A stretch of 13,000 nucleotides of DNA from an uncultured Clostridia bacterium. Its GTDB lineage: Bacteria; Bacillota_A; Clostridia; Oscillospirales; Oscillospiraceae. The position numbers and the translations under genes are program-made. Position 1 is the first letter of the stretch; each line of letters begins with the position of its first letter. Of the stretch, positions 1 to 6,310 are shown piece after piece. The stretch lies in contig CAMZIX010000026.1 in NCBI GenBank assembly GCA_947307375.1, forward strand, positions 1-13,000, written 5' to 3'. The notes beneath the pieces were generated by a model. That model saw only the letters and a list, made by a program, of their open reading frames with translations. It ran no database searches and was not told the origin of the DNA.

Positions 1-1
1 G

Positions 2-40
2 ATAGAAGACGGAGAAGCTATTTTTGTTTTAAAACTCTAA
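2..40 (+). CDS. Possible C-terminal tail of a gene entering from the left edge (partial)
   Basis: Frame 2 from the first bases reads IEDGEAIFVLKL and then stops at TAA (38-40). A short acidic-then-hydrophobic ending is plausible for a real protein tail. The stop is followed directly by a non-coding, repeat-bearing stretch, as expected downstream of a gene. Only 12 codons are visible, so no family can be named. A transposase tail would fit the short repeats that follow, but that is a guess. Frame 1 is also open here, to about position 141, so even the reading frame is uncertain. Confidence 0.3.
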   Translation: MEDGEAIFVLKL

Positions 41-67
41 ATTCCTGTTTATCGAGCCGTTCAGCAT

Positions 68-111
68 GTACCTTTTACGCGCCCTTTCTATGGTTCCGTA
101 CCTTTTACGCG
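68..111. repeat. Two-copy direct repeat GTACCTTTTACGCG
   Basis: The 14-mer GTACCTTTTACGCG occurs at 68-81 and again at 98-111, identical and with a 30-base period (about three helical turns). Phased short repeats next to the end of a gene are typical of protein-binding sites, such as transposase-binding repeats at element ends or operators. No partner protein gene is visible to decide which. Confidence 0.7.
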
Positions 112-122
112 GTCTTACACAG

Positions 123-160
123 AAAAGGTAGGTATTTTTGATAGAATTACCTACCTTTTT
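123..160 (+). terminator. Perfect 12-bp hairpin with T-tail, likely terminator
   Basis: AAAAGGTAGGTA (123-134) is the exact reverse complement of TACCTACCTTTT (148-159), with a 13-base AT-rich loop and a final T at 160. The arms are GC-poor for a terminator, but the A-run and T-run flanks would let it work in either direction. It lies about 80 bases after the possible gene end at 40. An element-end inverted repeat is the alternative reading. Confidence 0.5.
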
Positions 161-233
161 CATTTTACCTGAAAATGTTCTGAGAATGTCGAAATCAGAC
201 TATTTCAGATCATTTTTACAGTTAATACCGAAA

Positions 234-275
234 AGCAACGCCGCCACGGAGCTTTTTCCGCAGCGGCGTATTGCT
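234..275. repeat. Long imperfect stem-loop
   Basis: AGCAACGCCGC (234-244) pairs with GCGGCG-TA-TTGCT (263-275), leaving a two-base bulge. Inside it, CGGA (247-250) pairs with TCCG (257-260), leaving a GCTTTT loop. The result is one extended bulged hairpin in an otherwise AT-rich, non-coding stretch. It has no T-run directly after it, so it is not a standard terminator. A structured RNA or a recombination-site-like structure is possible. Confidence 0.4.
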
Positions 276-311
276 GTTATGCAAACCTATTGTTATTCCC
301 CTCCCGGGCAA

Positions 312-381
312 ATCGTTCTCATAGAGGGGTATCGTTCAATTTGAGAGGTATCGTTCTCACAGAGGGTAAATCGTTCAATTT
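312..381. repeat. Two-copy 31/32-base imperfect direct repeat
   Basis: Copy 1 (312-342) and copy 2 (350-381) both run ATCGTTCTCA, then a TAGAGGGGT or CAGAGGGTAA core, then ATCGTTCAATTT. They differ at a few central bases and one indel, with a period of about 38 bases. Each copy also holds two ATCGTTC half-sites, so ATCGTTC occurs four times in 70 bases. This arrangement suggests binding sites for a DNA-binding protein or the internal repeats of a transposon end. Two copies are too few for a CRISPR array. Confidence 0.65.
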
Positions 382-456
382 GTGATGTACACTTCTTAGT
401 CAACCGGCTAATACTCTATTCCCGTTGATACCATTATAGAGCAAACATCATCTTTC

Positions 457-546
457 TTATTCTTGTTGTATACTATCATTCATGCTCTTTAATTCGTCAT
501 CAATCATTTGTTCATTCATGGTATCAAAGGACAGTTCCCTTGCCAT
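457..546 (-). CDS. 29-aa micro-ORF, unknown (possible gene remnant)
   Basis: On the minus strand an ATG at 546-544 opens 29 codons ending in TAA (459-457). The product begins MARELSFDTM and is strongly acidic and polar overall, ending DSIQQE. An AGAGG sequence sits seven bases upstream of the ATG, but it is part of the right-to-left arm of the hairpin at 548-588, so the hairpin would hide it. The frame also stays open upstream through the hairpin, so this could be the tail of a once-longer gene rather than a complete small gene. I do not recognise the family; some small antitoxin-like proteins have similar acidic tails, but that is weak. Confidence 0.3.
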   Translation of the reverse strand: MARELSFDTMNEQMIDDELKSMNDSIQQE

Positions 547-547
547 C

Positions 548-588
548 AAAAAACCTCTTTTGCCTGCTGCGGGCAAGAGAGGTTTTTT
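548..588. terminator. Bidirectional rho-independent terminator
   Basis: The left arm (548-564, AAAAAACCTCTTTTGCC) pairs with the right arm (572-588, GGCAAGAGAGGTTTTTT) over 17 positions with a single G-U wobble and a 7-base loop. Runs of A on one side and T on the other make it usable in both directions. It lies just before the promoter of the phosphatidyltransferase gene and insulates it from the AT-rich left flank. Its presence also argues against translation starting upstream of it for that gene. Confidence 0.85.
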
Positions 589-589
589 G

Positions 590-618
590 TTGTTTCATGC
601 GAATTGCCGTGGTATAAT
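590..618 (+). promoter_or_regulatory. Sigma-70-type promoter for the phosphatidyltransferase gene
   Basis: A perfect -10 box TATAAT (613-618) follows a TTGTTT -35-like box (590-595) with a 17-base spacer. Transcription would start near 625, leaving a leader of roughly 35 bases before the ATG at 659. It sits directly after the terminator at 548-588, as expected for an independent transcription unit. Confidence 0.7.
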
Positions 619-658
619 CTCCTCAACAAATCGGGCTTACAAGAGGGTCGGACAGGAC

Positions 659-1150
659 ATGGCAAATATCATAAGCTGCATCAGGATCGCGCTCAGCCTT
701 GCTTTGCTATTTTGCCCGGCCTTGTCCCCGGCGTTCTATGGCCTGTATATAGCCGCCGGATTCTCCGATATGATCGATGGCGCCGTGGCAAGGAAAACAG
801 GCACCGTCAGCGAACTGGGTTCACGACTGGATACGATCGCGGATATCGTGTTCACGGCGGTCAGTCTGATAAAGCTGCTTCCTGTCCTGGATATTCCGGC
901 CTGGCTTTTCATCTGGATCTCAGTTATCGCGATGATAAAGCTGTTCAATATCGCCATGGGATACATCAGACAGAAAGAGTTTGTGGCGGTGCATTCCGTC
1001 ATAAATAAAGTAACCGGATGTTTCCTGTTCCTTTTCCCGCTGACACTGGCAGTAATCGATTTGAAAGCCGGTGCGGCAGTCGTCTGTGCAGTTGCGACAA
1101 CAGCGGCTTTTTATGAAGGATTTCTGATCCAGGCGGGAAGAACGACGTAG
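659..1150 (+). CDS. CDP-alcohol phosphatidyltransferase family protein
   Basis: This 163-aa membrane enzyme should transfer a phosphatidyl group from CDP-diacylglycerol to an alcohol acceptor (for example glycerol-3-phosphate) in phospholipid synthesis. The family signature D-x2-D-G-x2-A-R-x8-G-x3-D-x3-D is complete: D37, D40, G41, A44, R45, G54, D58 and D62; these acidic residues bind the metal and the CDP moiety. Hydrophobic segments lie around 8-35, 62-75, 80-101 and 116-152. The same frame is open back to an ATG at 482, but that start would read through a strong terminator and the TATAAT box, so ATG 659 is chosen. Its ribosome binding site is weak (AGAGGG, 11 bases away). The protein is somewhat short for PgsA, so the acceptor alcohol cannot be named. 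It is monocistronic, with a terminator following. Confidence 0.88.
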   Translation: MANIISCIRIALSLALLFCPALSPAFYGLYIAAGFSDMIDGAVARKTGTVSELGSRLDTIADIVFTAVSLIKLLPVLDIPAWLFIWISVIAMIKLFNIAMGYIRQKEFVAVHSVINKVTGCFLFLFPLTLAVIDLKAGAAVVCAVATTAAFYEGFLIQAGRTT

Positions 1151-1220
1151 CGACGTATTCCGCTTCGCCGGCGCCCCCTTAAGCGTTTTTCTGCATAAAC
1201 ACAGGATCTTTTCCCGATCT

Positions 1221-1264
1221 GAAACAGGAGATGGACACCATGTGTCCATCTCCTGTTTCTTTTT
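1221..1264 (+). terminator. Strong rho-independent terminator after the phosphatidyltransferase
   Basis: GAAACAGGAGATGGACAC (1221-1238) pairs perfectly with its 18-base reverse complement at 1242-1259 around a CAT loop, followed by TTTTT (1260-1264). It lies 70 bases after the phosphatidyltransferase stop codon. The rest of the gap to 1407 shows no gene; it must hold the promoter of the next operon, but I see no box pair good enough to place it (a TATGAT at 1370-1375 lacks a clear -35). Confidence 0.9.
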
Positions 1265-1407
1265 CTCGCCCGAAAAGACCGCGGGAAACGGAAAAACCGA
1301 AACGACTTCCGGTATAAAAAATCTGCGCGAAAAGCGTTTTTCTTTAAAGTTCGATTTAGTTTGAGCATGTATGATGGCCTCACAAACAAGGAAGGAGGTC
1401 ATGACAC

Positions 1408-2151
1408 ATGGACGCGACCACTGTTTTTAAGAGGATCGAGAAGAAGTATCTGCTCTCCGAGGCGCAGCTTGACGCGCTGTTTCAAAGGATCGGCGCGCAT
1501 CTGAAGCCGGATGCGTTCGGGCGCAGCACGGTGCTGAGTCTCTATCTGGACACCCCCGATCACCGCATCATCCGCAATTCCATCGAAGCGGTGGACTACA
1601 AGGAAAAGCTCCGCCTGCGCAGCTACGGCACGGCGAAACCGGATTCCACCGTCTTTCTGGAGCTCAAAAAGAAATACGGCGGCGTGGTGTACAAGCGCCG
1701 CGCGGCCATGACGCTCAGGGAAGCGGAGCGCTATCTGCGCATGGGGATCAAGCCCTTCGAGAGCCAGATCATGTCCGAGATCGACTGGGCCATGCGGCTC
1801 TACGGAAGACCGAAAGCCGCGATGCTGATCGCCTGCGAGCGCGAGGCCTGGTTCGACGAGGCGCACCCCGACCTCCGCCTGACCTTCGACCGGAACATCC
1901 GCTGCCGCGAAAACGAGCTGCGCCTCGACCGCGGCTCCGCGGGGATCCATCTCCTGCCGAAAGACACGGTGCTGCTGGAGATCAAAACGGCGGGCGCGAT
2001 GCCGCTGTGGCTGGCGGACGCGCTGGACGCGGAGGGGATCCTGCCGGGCAGCTTCTCCAAATACGGAGCCGCCTATCTGCGGACGCTGGAAGAAAAAAAC
2101 CGCCCGATTTCCATGATAGAAGGAGGAGAACAACATGTCGTCAATCTTTAG
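1408..2151 (+). CDS. VTC-domain (polyphosphate polymerase-like) protein
   Basis: This 247-aa soluble protein has the VTC domain, the tunnel-fold catalytic domain of yeast Vtc4, which makes polyphosphate from ATP. The expected basic and acidic strands are visible in order: EKKY (11-14), SLYLDTPD (44-51), KLRLRSYG (67-74), FLELKKK (83-89), VYKRR (94-98), ERE (144-146), LTFDR (158-162), LLEIKT (189-194) and SKYG (217-220). These Lys, Arg and Glu residues line the tunnel and bind triphosphate and metal in the family. Whether this bacterial copy makes polyphosphate or handles another polyanion is not shown. There is no signal peptide or membrane segment. AGGAGG (1393-1398) stands nine bases before the ATG; an ATG at 1401 is out of frame. 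It is the first gene of an operon and overlaps the next by 17 bases. Confidence 0.9.
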   Translation: MDATTVFKRIEKKYLLSEAQLDALFQRIGAHLKPDAFGRSTVLSLYLDTPDHRIIRNSIEAVDYKEKLRLRSYGTAKPDSTVFLELKKKYGGVVYKRRAAMTLREAERYLRMGIKPFESQIMSEIDWAMRLYGRPKAAMLIACEREAWFDEAHPDLRLTFDRNIRCRENELRLDRGSAGIHLLPKDTVLLEIKTAGAMPLWLADALDAEGILPGSFSKYGAAYLRTLEEKNRPISMIEGGEQHVVNL

Positions 2152-2803
2152 TTCGATCCTGACCGGGAGCTTCTCGGTCGGCCAATATCTGCTCTGCCTG
2201 CTCTTCGCCGGGCTGTGCGGCGTCCTCGCGGCGCTGGCCCTGTCGCGCGAGAGCACGTCCAGCCGCAGCTTTCTGATCTCCCTGGTCGTGCTGCCGATCA
2301 TCGTCACCACGGTGATCCTGATGGTCAACGGCAACGTGGGCACCGGCATCGCCGTGGCGGGCGCCTTCTCGCTGGTGCGCTTCCGCAGCGCGGCGGGCAG
2401 GGCGCGGGACATCTCCGCGATCTTTCTGGTCATGGCCGCGGGCCTGGCCTGCGCGGCCGGCTACGTTGCGATCGCCCTGCTGTTCACCCTGATCGCCTCC
2501 GGCCTGATCCTGCTGCTCTCCCGTATCCCGATGAGCTGCGAGCGCTTCGCGGCGCTGCACATCACCGTACCCGAGTCGGTACACTTCGCAAACGCCTTCG
2601 ACGACCTCTTTGAGCAGTATACGAAGAGCCGTAAGCTCGTGAAGGCGAAGACCTCCAACATGGGAAGTCTGTATAAGCTGGATTATAAAATCGAAATGAA
2701 GGATCCCTCCGAGCTGCAGGAATTTCTCGACGCCCTGCGCTGCCGGAACGGGAACCTGGAAATCGCGATTCTGAACGATACCGAAGGAGGAGAAGAATTA
2801 TGA
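2135..2803 (+). CDS. DUF4956 family membrane protein
   Basis: This 222-aa protein matches the DUF4956 family, which is often found beside VTC-domain and CotH-type genes. The N-terminal half is membranous, with hydrophobic segments at about 17-37, 45-65, 69-81 and 95-129. Between them is the family's conserved stretch at 76-110 (GAFSLVRFRSAAGRARDISA and on), rich in Arg and probably a cytoplasmic loop that could contact phosphate groups. The C-terminal 90 residues form a soluble alpha/beta domain (LHITVPE 141-147, YKLDYKIEM 180-188, LEIAIL 208-213). AGGAGG (2121-2126) lies eight bases before the ATG, inside the end of the VTC gene, so the two are translationally coupled. A membrane partner or export channel for the VTC enzyme is inferred from gene order, not demonstrated. 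Confidence 0.9.
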   Translation: MSSIFSSILTGSFSVGQYLLCLLFAGLCGVLAALALSRESTSSRSFLISLVVLPIIVTTVILMVNGNVGTGIAVAGAFSLVRFRSAAGRARDISAIFLVMAAGLACAAGYVAIALLFTLIASGLILLLSRIPMSCERFAALHITVPESVHFANAFDDLFEQYTKSRKLVKAKTSNMGSLYKLDYKIEMKDPSELQEFLDALRCRNGNLEIAILNDTEGGEEL

Positions 2804-4299
2804 AAAAGTCTTTGAAGATCACCCTTGTCAGCGCGCTTGCGCTCTTTCTGCTTGTCGGCTGCGGCTTTTCTTCCGCCACCTCGGCGGAAGCGCTCTCGCA
2901 GCGTTCCTCTTCCGGCGAGACCGTCCTGCTTTCGAGCGCCACCGCGTCTTCGAGGACGACGACGGGATCGACGGAAGCGGCGGCATCGACGGAGGTTGAC
3001 GCCACCGTCTCCAAGCGCGACGCCTCGGGCGAGTACGACGCCTCCGAAGCCGTAGCGCTCGCCCCGGACGGCGATCTGACGATCACCGAGGCCGGGACCT
3101 ATATCCTCTCCGGCGAATACGAGGGCATGATCGTGATCGACGCCGGCGAGGAGGACAAGGTCCAGCTCGTGCTGGAAAACGCTGCGATCACCAATGAAAA
3201 CGGCCCCGCGATCTATGTCCGCAGCGCGGACAAGGTGTTTCTCACCGCGGCGGAGGGCACGGTCAACACGATCTCCGACGGCTCGGACTACACGCTCGCC
3301 GACGACGATACTACGCTGGACGCGGCCGTGTTCAGCCGGGACGATCTCACGATCAACGGCTCCGGCCAGCTGACGATCAACGGCAATTACAAACATGCGG
3401 TCGTCTCCAAGGACGATCTCGTGATCACCGCGAAGGATCTGACCGTGAACGCGCAGAACGTCGGTCTGAACGGCAAGGACTCCGTCAAATTCTCCGAGGC
3501 AACAGTCAGCATTACGGCGGGCAGCGACGGCGTCCGCGCGGACAACGGCTCGGACGCGGACAAGGGCTATGTCTCGGTCGTAGATTCCACGCTCACGATC
3601 GTATCCGGCAAGGACGGCATCCAGGCCGAGACGGTGTTCACGGCTGAAAACGCCGCGCTCAGCATCACTTCCGGCGGCGGCAGCGGCGCGCGGAGCGGTG
3701 ACGCCTCGGAATCCTATAAGGGCGTCAAGGCGGGCGTCTCGATCACGATCAACGGCGGCGTCTATGCCATCGACGCCCTGGACGACGCGATCCACACCAA
3801 CGGCTCGATCCTCATCAGCGGCGGCGAGCTTACGCTCCGGAGCCGGGACGACGGCATCCACGCGAACGAGGAGGCGGAGATCTCCGGCGGCACGCTGAAC
3901 ATCACCGCCGGCGAGGGGATCGAGGCCACCTATATCCTCATCAGCGGCGGAGATATCACGATCGCGGCCTCGGACGACGGTATCAACGCGGCGCGCAAAT
4001 CCTCCGCGTACACGCCGACCGTGGAGATCACCGGCGGCACGGTCACGATCACGATGGGCGCGGGCGATACCGACGGCATCGACTCCAACGGCAATATCAT
4101 CATCACCGGCGGCACGATCTCGGTAAACGGTCAATCCTCTTTCGACTACGACGGCACCGCGACCTTCACCGGCGGCACGGTCATTGTCAACGGCCAGCAG
4201 GTCACTACGATCCCCAACCAGTTCATGAGCGGCGGCATGGGCGGCTTCGGCGGCCAAGGCGGCTTTGGAGGCGGCCCCGGCGGACGGCACGGATCATAA
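2800..4299 (+). CDS. Cthe_2159-like carbohydrate-binding beta-helix lipoprotein
   Basis: This 499-aa lipoprotein carries a signal peptide with lipobox LVGC (18-21), so C21 should be lipidated and the protein tethered outside the membrane. A Ser/Thr/Ala-rich linker (about 22-65) follows. The rest is a repetitive beta-helix built of short strand pairs such as ISGGELTLRSRDDGIHAN and ISGGDITIAASDDGINAA, with DG and N ladder positions. This matches the Cthe_2159 (DUF4353) fold, whose Clostridium thermocellum founder binds polygalacturonic acid and calcium. The C-terminus is Gly-rich (GGMGGFGGQGGFGGGPGG) and ends RHGS, with no sortase motif. AGGAGG (2785-2790) lies nine bases before the ATG, which overlaps the previous stop as ATGA. 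The ligand here is unknown; no catalytic site is evident, so binding rather than cleavage is favoured. A terminator follows. Confidence 0.87.
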   Translation: MKKSLKITLVSALALFLLVGCGFSSATSAEALSQRSSSGETVLLSSATASSRTTTGSTEAAASTEVDATVSKRDASGEYDASEAVALAPDGDLTITEAGTYILSGEYEGMIVIDAGEEDKVQLVLENAAITNENGPAIYVRSADKVFLTAAEGTVNTISDGSDYTLADDDTTLDAAVFSRDDLTINGSGQLTINGNYKHAVVSKDDLVITAKDLTVNAQNVGLNGKDSVKFSEATVSITAGSDGVRADNGSDADKGYVSVVDSTLTIVSGKDGIQAETVFTAENAALSITSGGGSGARSGDASESYKGVKAGVSITINGGVYAIDALDDAIHTNGSILISGGELTLRSRDDGIHANEEAEISGGTLNITAGEGIEATYILISGGDITIAASDDGINAARKSSAYTPTVEITGGTVTITMGAGDTDGIDSNGNIIITGGTISVNGQSSFDYDGTATFTGGTVIVNGQQVTTIPNQFMSGGMGGFGGQGGFGGGPGGRHGS

Positions 4300-4319
4300 T
4301 CTGCAAGCAAAAGAAAAAT

Positions 4320-4354
4320 GGGACCCGGAAACAAGTCCGGGTCCCAAGTTTTTT
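4320..4354. terminator. Bidirectional terminator between convergent operons
   Basis: GGGACCCGGA (4320-4329) pairs perfectly with TCCGGGTCCC (4336-4345) around AACAAG, followed by AAG and six Ts (4349-4354). On the other strand the hairpin is followed by ATTTTTCTTTT. It therefore ends both the lipoprotein operon (+) and the histidine kinase operon (-), whose stop codon is only five bases away. Confidence 0.9.
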
Positions 4355-4358
4355 GCCT

Positions 4359-5639
4359 TCAGCAAAGCGGCAGCTCCGCCGTCACGGTCAGGGATGCGCC
4401 GTCCTCGGATTCCGCGCGGATCATCCCCTTGTGCGTTTCCGCGACGGCCTTTGCGATCGCCAGGCCCAGGCCGAAGCCGCCGGATTCCGAATTGCGGGAG
4501 CGATCCTCCCGGGCAAAGCGCTCGAACAGCCGATCCGCGCTGCCCTTCTCCATGGGCGGCGCGCTGTTTTTCACGCTGAGACGGGCGTTTCTGCCGGCTT
4601 TTTCAAGCGTCAGATCCACCGTTCCCCCCTCCGTCGAGTACTTCATGGCGTTGTCCAGCAGGATGGAAACCAGCTTGGCCAGCGCCTTTTCGTCGCCTCT
4701 CACCTGCAGATCCGGCGCGACGGAGGCGGAAAAGCGTTTGCCCTTTGCGAGCGCGAGCGACTGGAAGGACTGCGCGGTCTCGTCCACGAGCTCGGACAGG
4801 GAGAGCTCCTCCATCTGCAGCGCGGGGTTTTCCTCCTCCATTTTGGACAGGAAGATCAGATCGGCGGTCAGCTCGGCGAGGCGGCCTGTCTGCTTTCGGA
4901 TATCCGCGATCCACTCGTTTTCTCCGTCCAGCTCGGACGCCAGCACGTCCGCGTCGGCCCGGATGATCGTGATCGGCGTTTTCAGCTCGTGCCCGGCGTC
5001 CGTGATGAAGCGCTTCTGCTTTTCATAGCTCTCCGCGATCGGCCGCACGATCCGTCCGGAGAACACCAGCAGGAGCAGAAACACCGCGAGCGTGCCGCCG
5101 AGGGAGATGCCGATGCTGGCGTACAGGAAGCTGCGGAAGGTCGCGAGCTCCCGCTGGCAGTTGAGGAACACCAGCATGGCCTCGCCGTCGCAGACCGCGC
5201 GGCAATAGCGGTATTCGTCGGCAAAGCCTTTCGTTCGTCCGGAGGCGTACACGCTCTCCGCCAGAGTCGCGGCTTCTTCCTGCGTCAGAGAGGCAAGGTT
5301 GTCCAGATTGATCCGGGAGAGGCTTCCGTCAGCCGTAAACCACACCGTGAAAAAGCGGGACTGATAAGCCAGCTCTCCGCTGCCGCCGCGCCTTTCGCCG
5401 AAGGGGCCGTTGTTCCCCTCGATCGGCGGGGCCTGCAGGTCCGAGGGCCAATCCTGCTCCCGGAACATCTGCCGGGGAAAGGAGCCTTTGTTTTCCGCGA
5501 GGATCTGCAGCGTACCGTCGGCGTCGGCGACGAGGCTGCGGTAGTTGAGCACGTTGATCGCGCCGATCAGGACGAGCAGCACCAGGAAGACCGCGACGAT
5601 CGCCGCTGCGATAAACTTTTTCCGGAGTTTTCGTATCAT
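4359..5639 (-). CDS. Membrane sensor histidine kinase
   Basis: This 426-aa kinase should autophosphorylate on H217 and pass the phosphate to the response regulator encoded just upstream. TM1 is about 9-31, an extracellular sensor region about 33-170, and TM2 about 171-194. The H-box FITDAGHELKTP (211-222) is canonical; the N-box LLDNAMKYS has N330, and the G boxes lie around 387-394 (GGFGLGLA). Only about 22 residues separate TM2 from the H-box, so a full HAMP domain is missing. The sensor part has three cysteines (146, 150, 161) and no family I recognise. The ATG at 5639 overlaps the regulator's TGA as ATGA, so the pair is coupled; a longer in-frame extension to 5741 lies inside the regulator gene and is rejected. 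It converges on the VTC/DUF4956/lipoprotein operon, a plausible target. Confidence 0.95.
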   Translation of the reverse strand: MIRKLRKKFIAAAIVAVFLVLLVLIGAINVLNYRSLVADADGTLQILAENKGSFPRQMFREQDWPSDLQAPPIEGNNGPFGERRGGSGELAYQSRFFTVWFTADGSLSRINLDNLASLTQEEAATLAESVYASGRTKGFADEYRYCRAVCDGEAMLVFLNCQRELATFRSFLYASIGISLGGTLAVFLLLLVFSGRIVRPIAESYEKQKRFITDAGHELKTPITIIRADADVLASELDGENEWIADIRKQTGRLAELTADLIFLSKMEEENPALQMEELSLSELVDETAQSFQSLALAKGKRFSASVAPDLQVRGDEKALAKLVSILLDNAMKYSTEGGTVDLTLEKAGRNARLSVKNSAPPMEKGSADRLFERFAREDRSRNSESGGFGLGLAIAKAVAETHKGMIRAESEDGASLTVTAELPLC

Positions 5640-6310
5640 GCCTTGACCTCCAGATAATAGCCCAGGCCCCGCTGGGCCTTGATCTCGATATCCGCCCCGA
5701 TCCCCCTGAGCTTTTTGCGCAGGGTGGAGATATAGACCCACACGATGTTTAGCTCCGCCTCGCTGTCATAGCCCCAGATGCGGTCCATGAAGGCCTCGGA
5801 GGAGACAAGCTTGCGGGGATTGCGCATCAGCATCTCCATCATCTGAAACTCCTTGCCCGCGAGCTTCGTGTTGCCGTCCGGTCCGCGCAGATCGTAGCTG
5901 GCGCAGTCGAGCGTGACCTTGCCGAAGGAGATGGTCTTGTCCGGCTGGACGGAGAGAAGGCGCGTCATCGCGCGGATGCGCGCCAGCAGCTCCTTCATGT
6001 CGAAGGGCTTGGTCAGATAATCGTTGGCCCCGCTGTCGAGGCCCGCGACCCGGTCGTCGATCTCCGCTCTGGCGGTGAGCAGCAGCACCGGCGTGCTGTC
6101 GCCGCGGGCGCGCATCCGGCGCAGCACCTCGAAGCCGTCCAGCTTCGGCATCATCACGTCCAGGATCGCGCCGTCGTAGTTCTCCGTCGCGAGATAGTCC
6201 AGCGCGCTTTCGCCGTCATGGACCACGTCGACGGAATAGTTGTTCTTGACCAGGATCGTCGAAACGGCCCGGGCCAGGGATTTTTCATCTTCGGCATACA
6301 GAAGTCTCAT
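5636..6310 (-). CDS. OmpR/PhoB-family response regulator
   Basis: This 224-aa regulator has a receiver domain (1-115) with acidic residues E7 and D8, phospho-acceptor D51 (LDVMMPKLDG), T79 and K101 (TKPFD). A winged-helix DNA-binding domain (about 128-222) follows, with KEFQMMEMLMRNP and the YISTLRKKL recognition region. It is of normal length for the family. GAGGTGA stands seven bases upstream of the ATG. It is the first gene of a two-gene operon with the kinase. A weak TATGCT (minus strand, 6335-6330) could be the -10 of its promoter, but no matching -35 is seen. The DNA target is unknown; the convergent surface operon starting near 1408 is the nearest candidate, by position only. Confidence 0.96.
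   Translation of the reverse strand: MRLLYAEDEKSLARAVSTILVKNNYSVDVVHDGESALDYLATENYDGAILDVMMPKLDGFEVLRRMRARGDSTPVLLLTARAEIDDRVAGLDSGANDYLTKPFDMKELLARIRAMTRLLSVQPDKTISFGKVTLDCASYDLRGPDGNTKLAGKEFQMMEMLMRNPRKLVSSEAFMDRIWGYDSEAELNIVWVYISTLRKKLRGIGADIEIKAQRGLGYYLEVKA

Larger units (their letters stand above)
41..456. other. AT-rich gene-poor stretch with short repeats and hairpins
   Basis: About 415 bases contain no convincing gene. The only open frame of note (138-344) starts at TTG inside a hairpin, lacks a ribosome binding site and encodes nothing recognisable. The stretch holds two copies of a 14-base repeat (68-81, 98-111), a perfect 12-bp hairpin (123-159), a long imperfect hairpin (234-275) and a two-copy 31/32-base repeat (312-342, 350-381). 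Base composition is clearly lower in G+C than everything after about 1,300. Together these suggest the end of a mobile element or a remnant of one, possibly an IS21-like end, since those carry internal repeats. No transposase is visible. Confidence 0.5.

Noticed and set aside
138..344. 68-codon open frame in the AT-rich flank
   Set aside because: It starts at TTG inside a hairpin, has no ribosome binding site, crosses a second hairpin and a direct repeat, and encodes nothing recognisable.
312..381. CRISPR-like repeats
   Set aside because: There are only two copies, with a spacer of about 7 bases and no cas gene; true arrays have more copies and longer unique spacers.
482..658. N-terminal extension of the phosphatidyltransferase from ATG 482
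   Set aside because: The stretch contains a strong terminator and the TATAAT promoter; the family signature and hydrophobic start fit ATG 659.
2683..4290. 535-codon open frame opposite the lipoprotein gene
   Set aside because: It is an antisense shadow of GC-rich coding DNA: Arg/Ala/Asp-rich, no domains, no ribosome binding site. The plus strand has a lipobox and repeats in frame.
4353..5657. 434-codon plus-strand frame over the histidine kinase
   Set aside because: It is the complement of a kinase with all catalytic boxes; no start signal and no domain.
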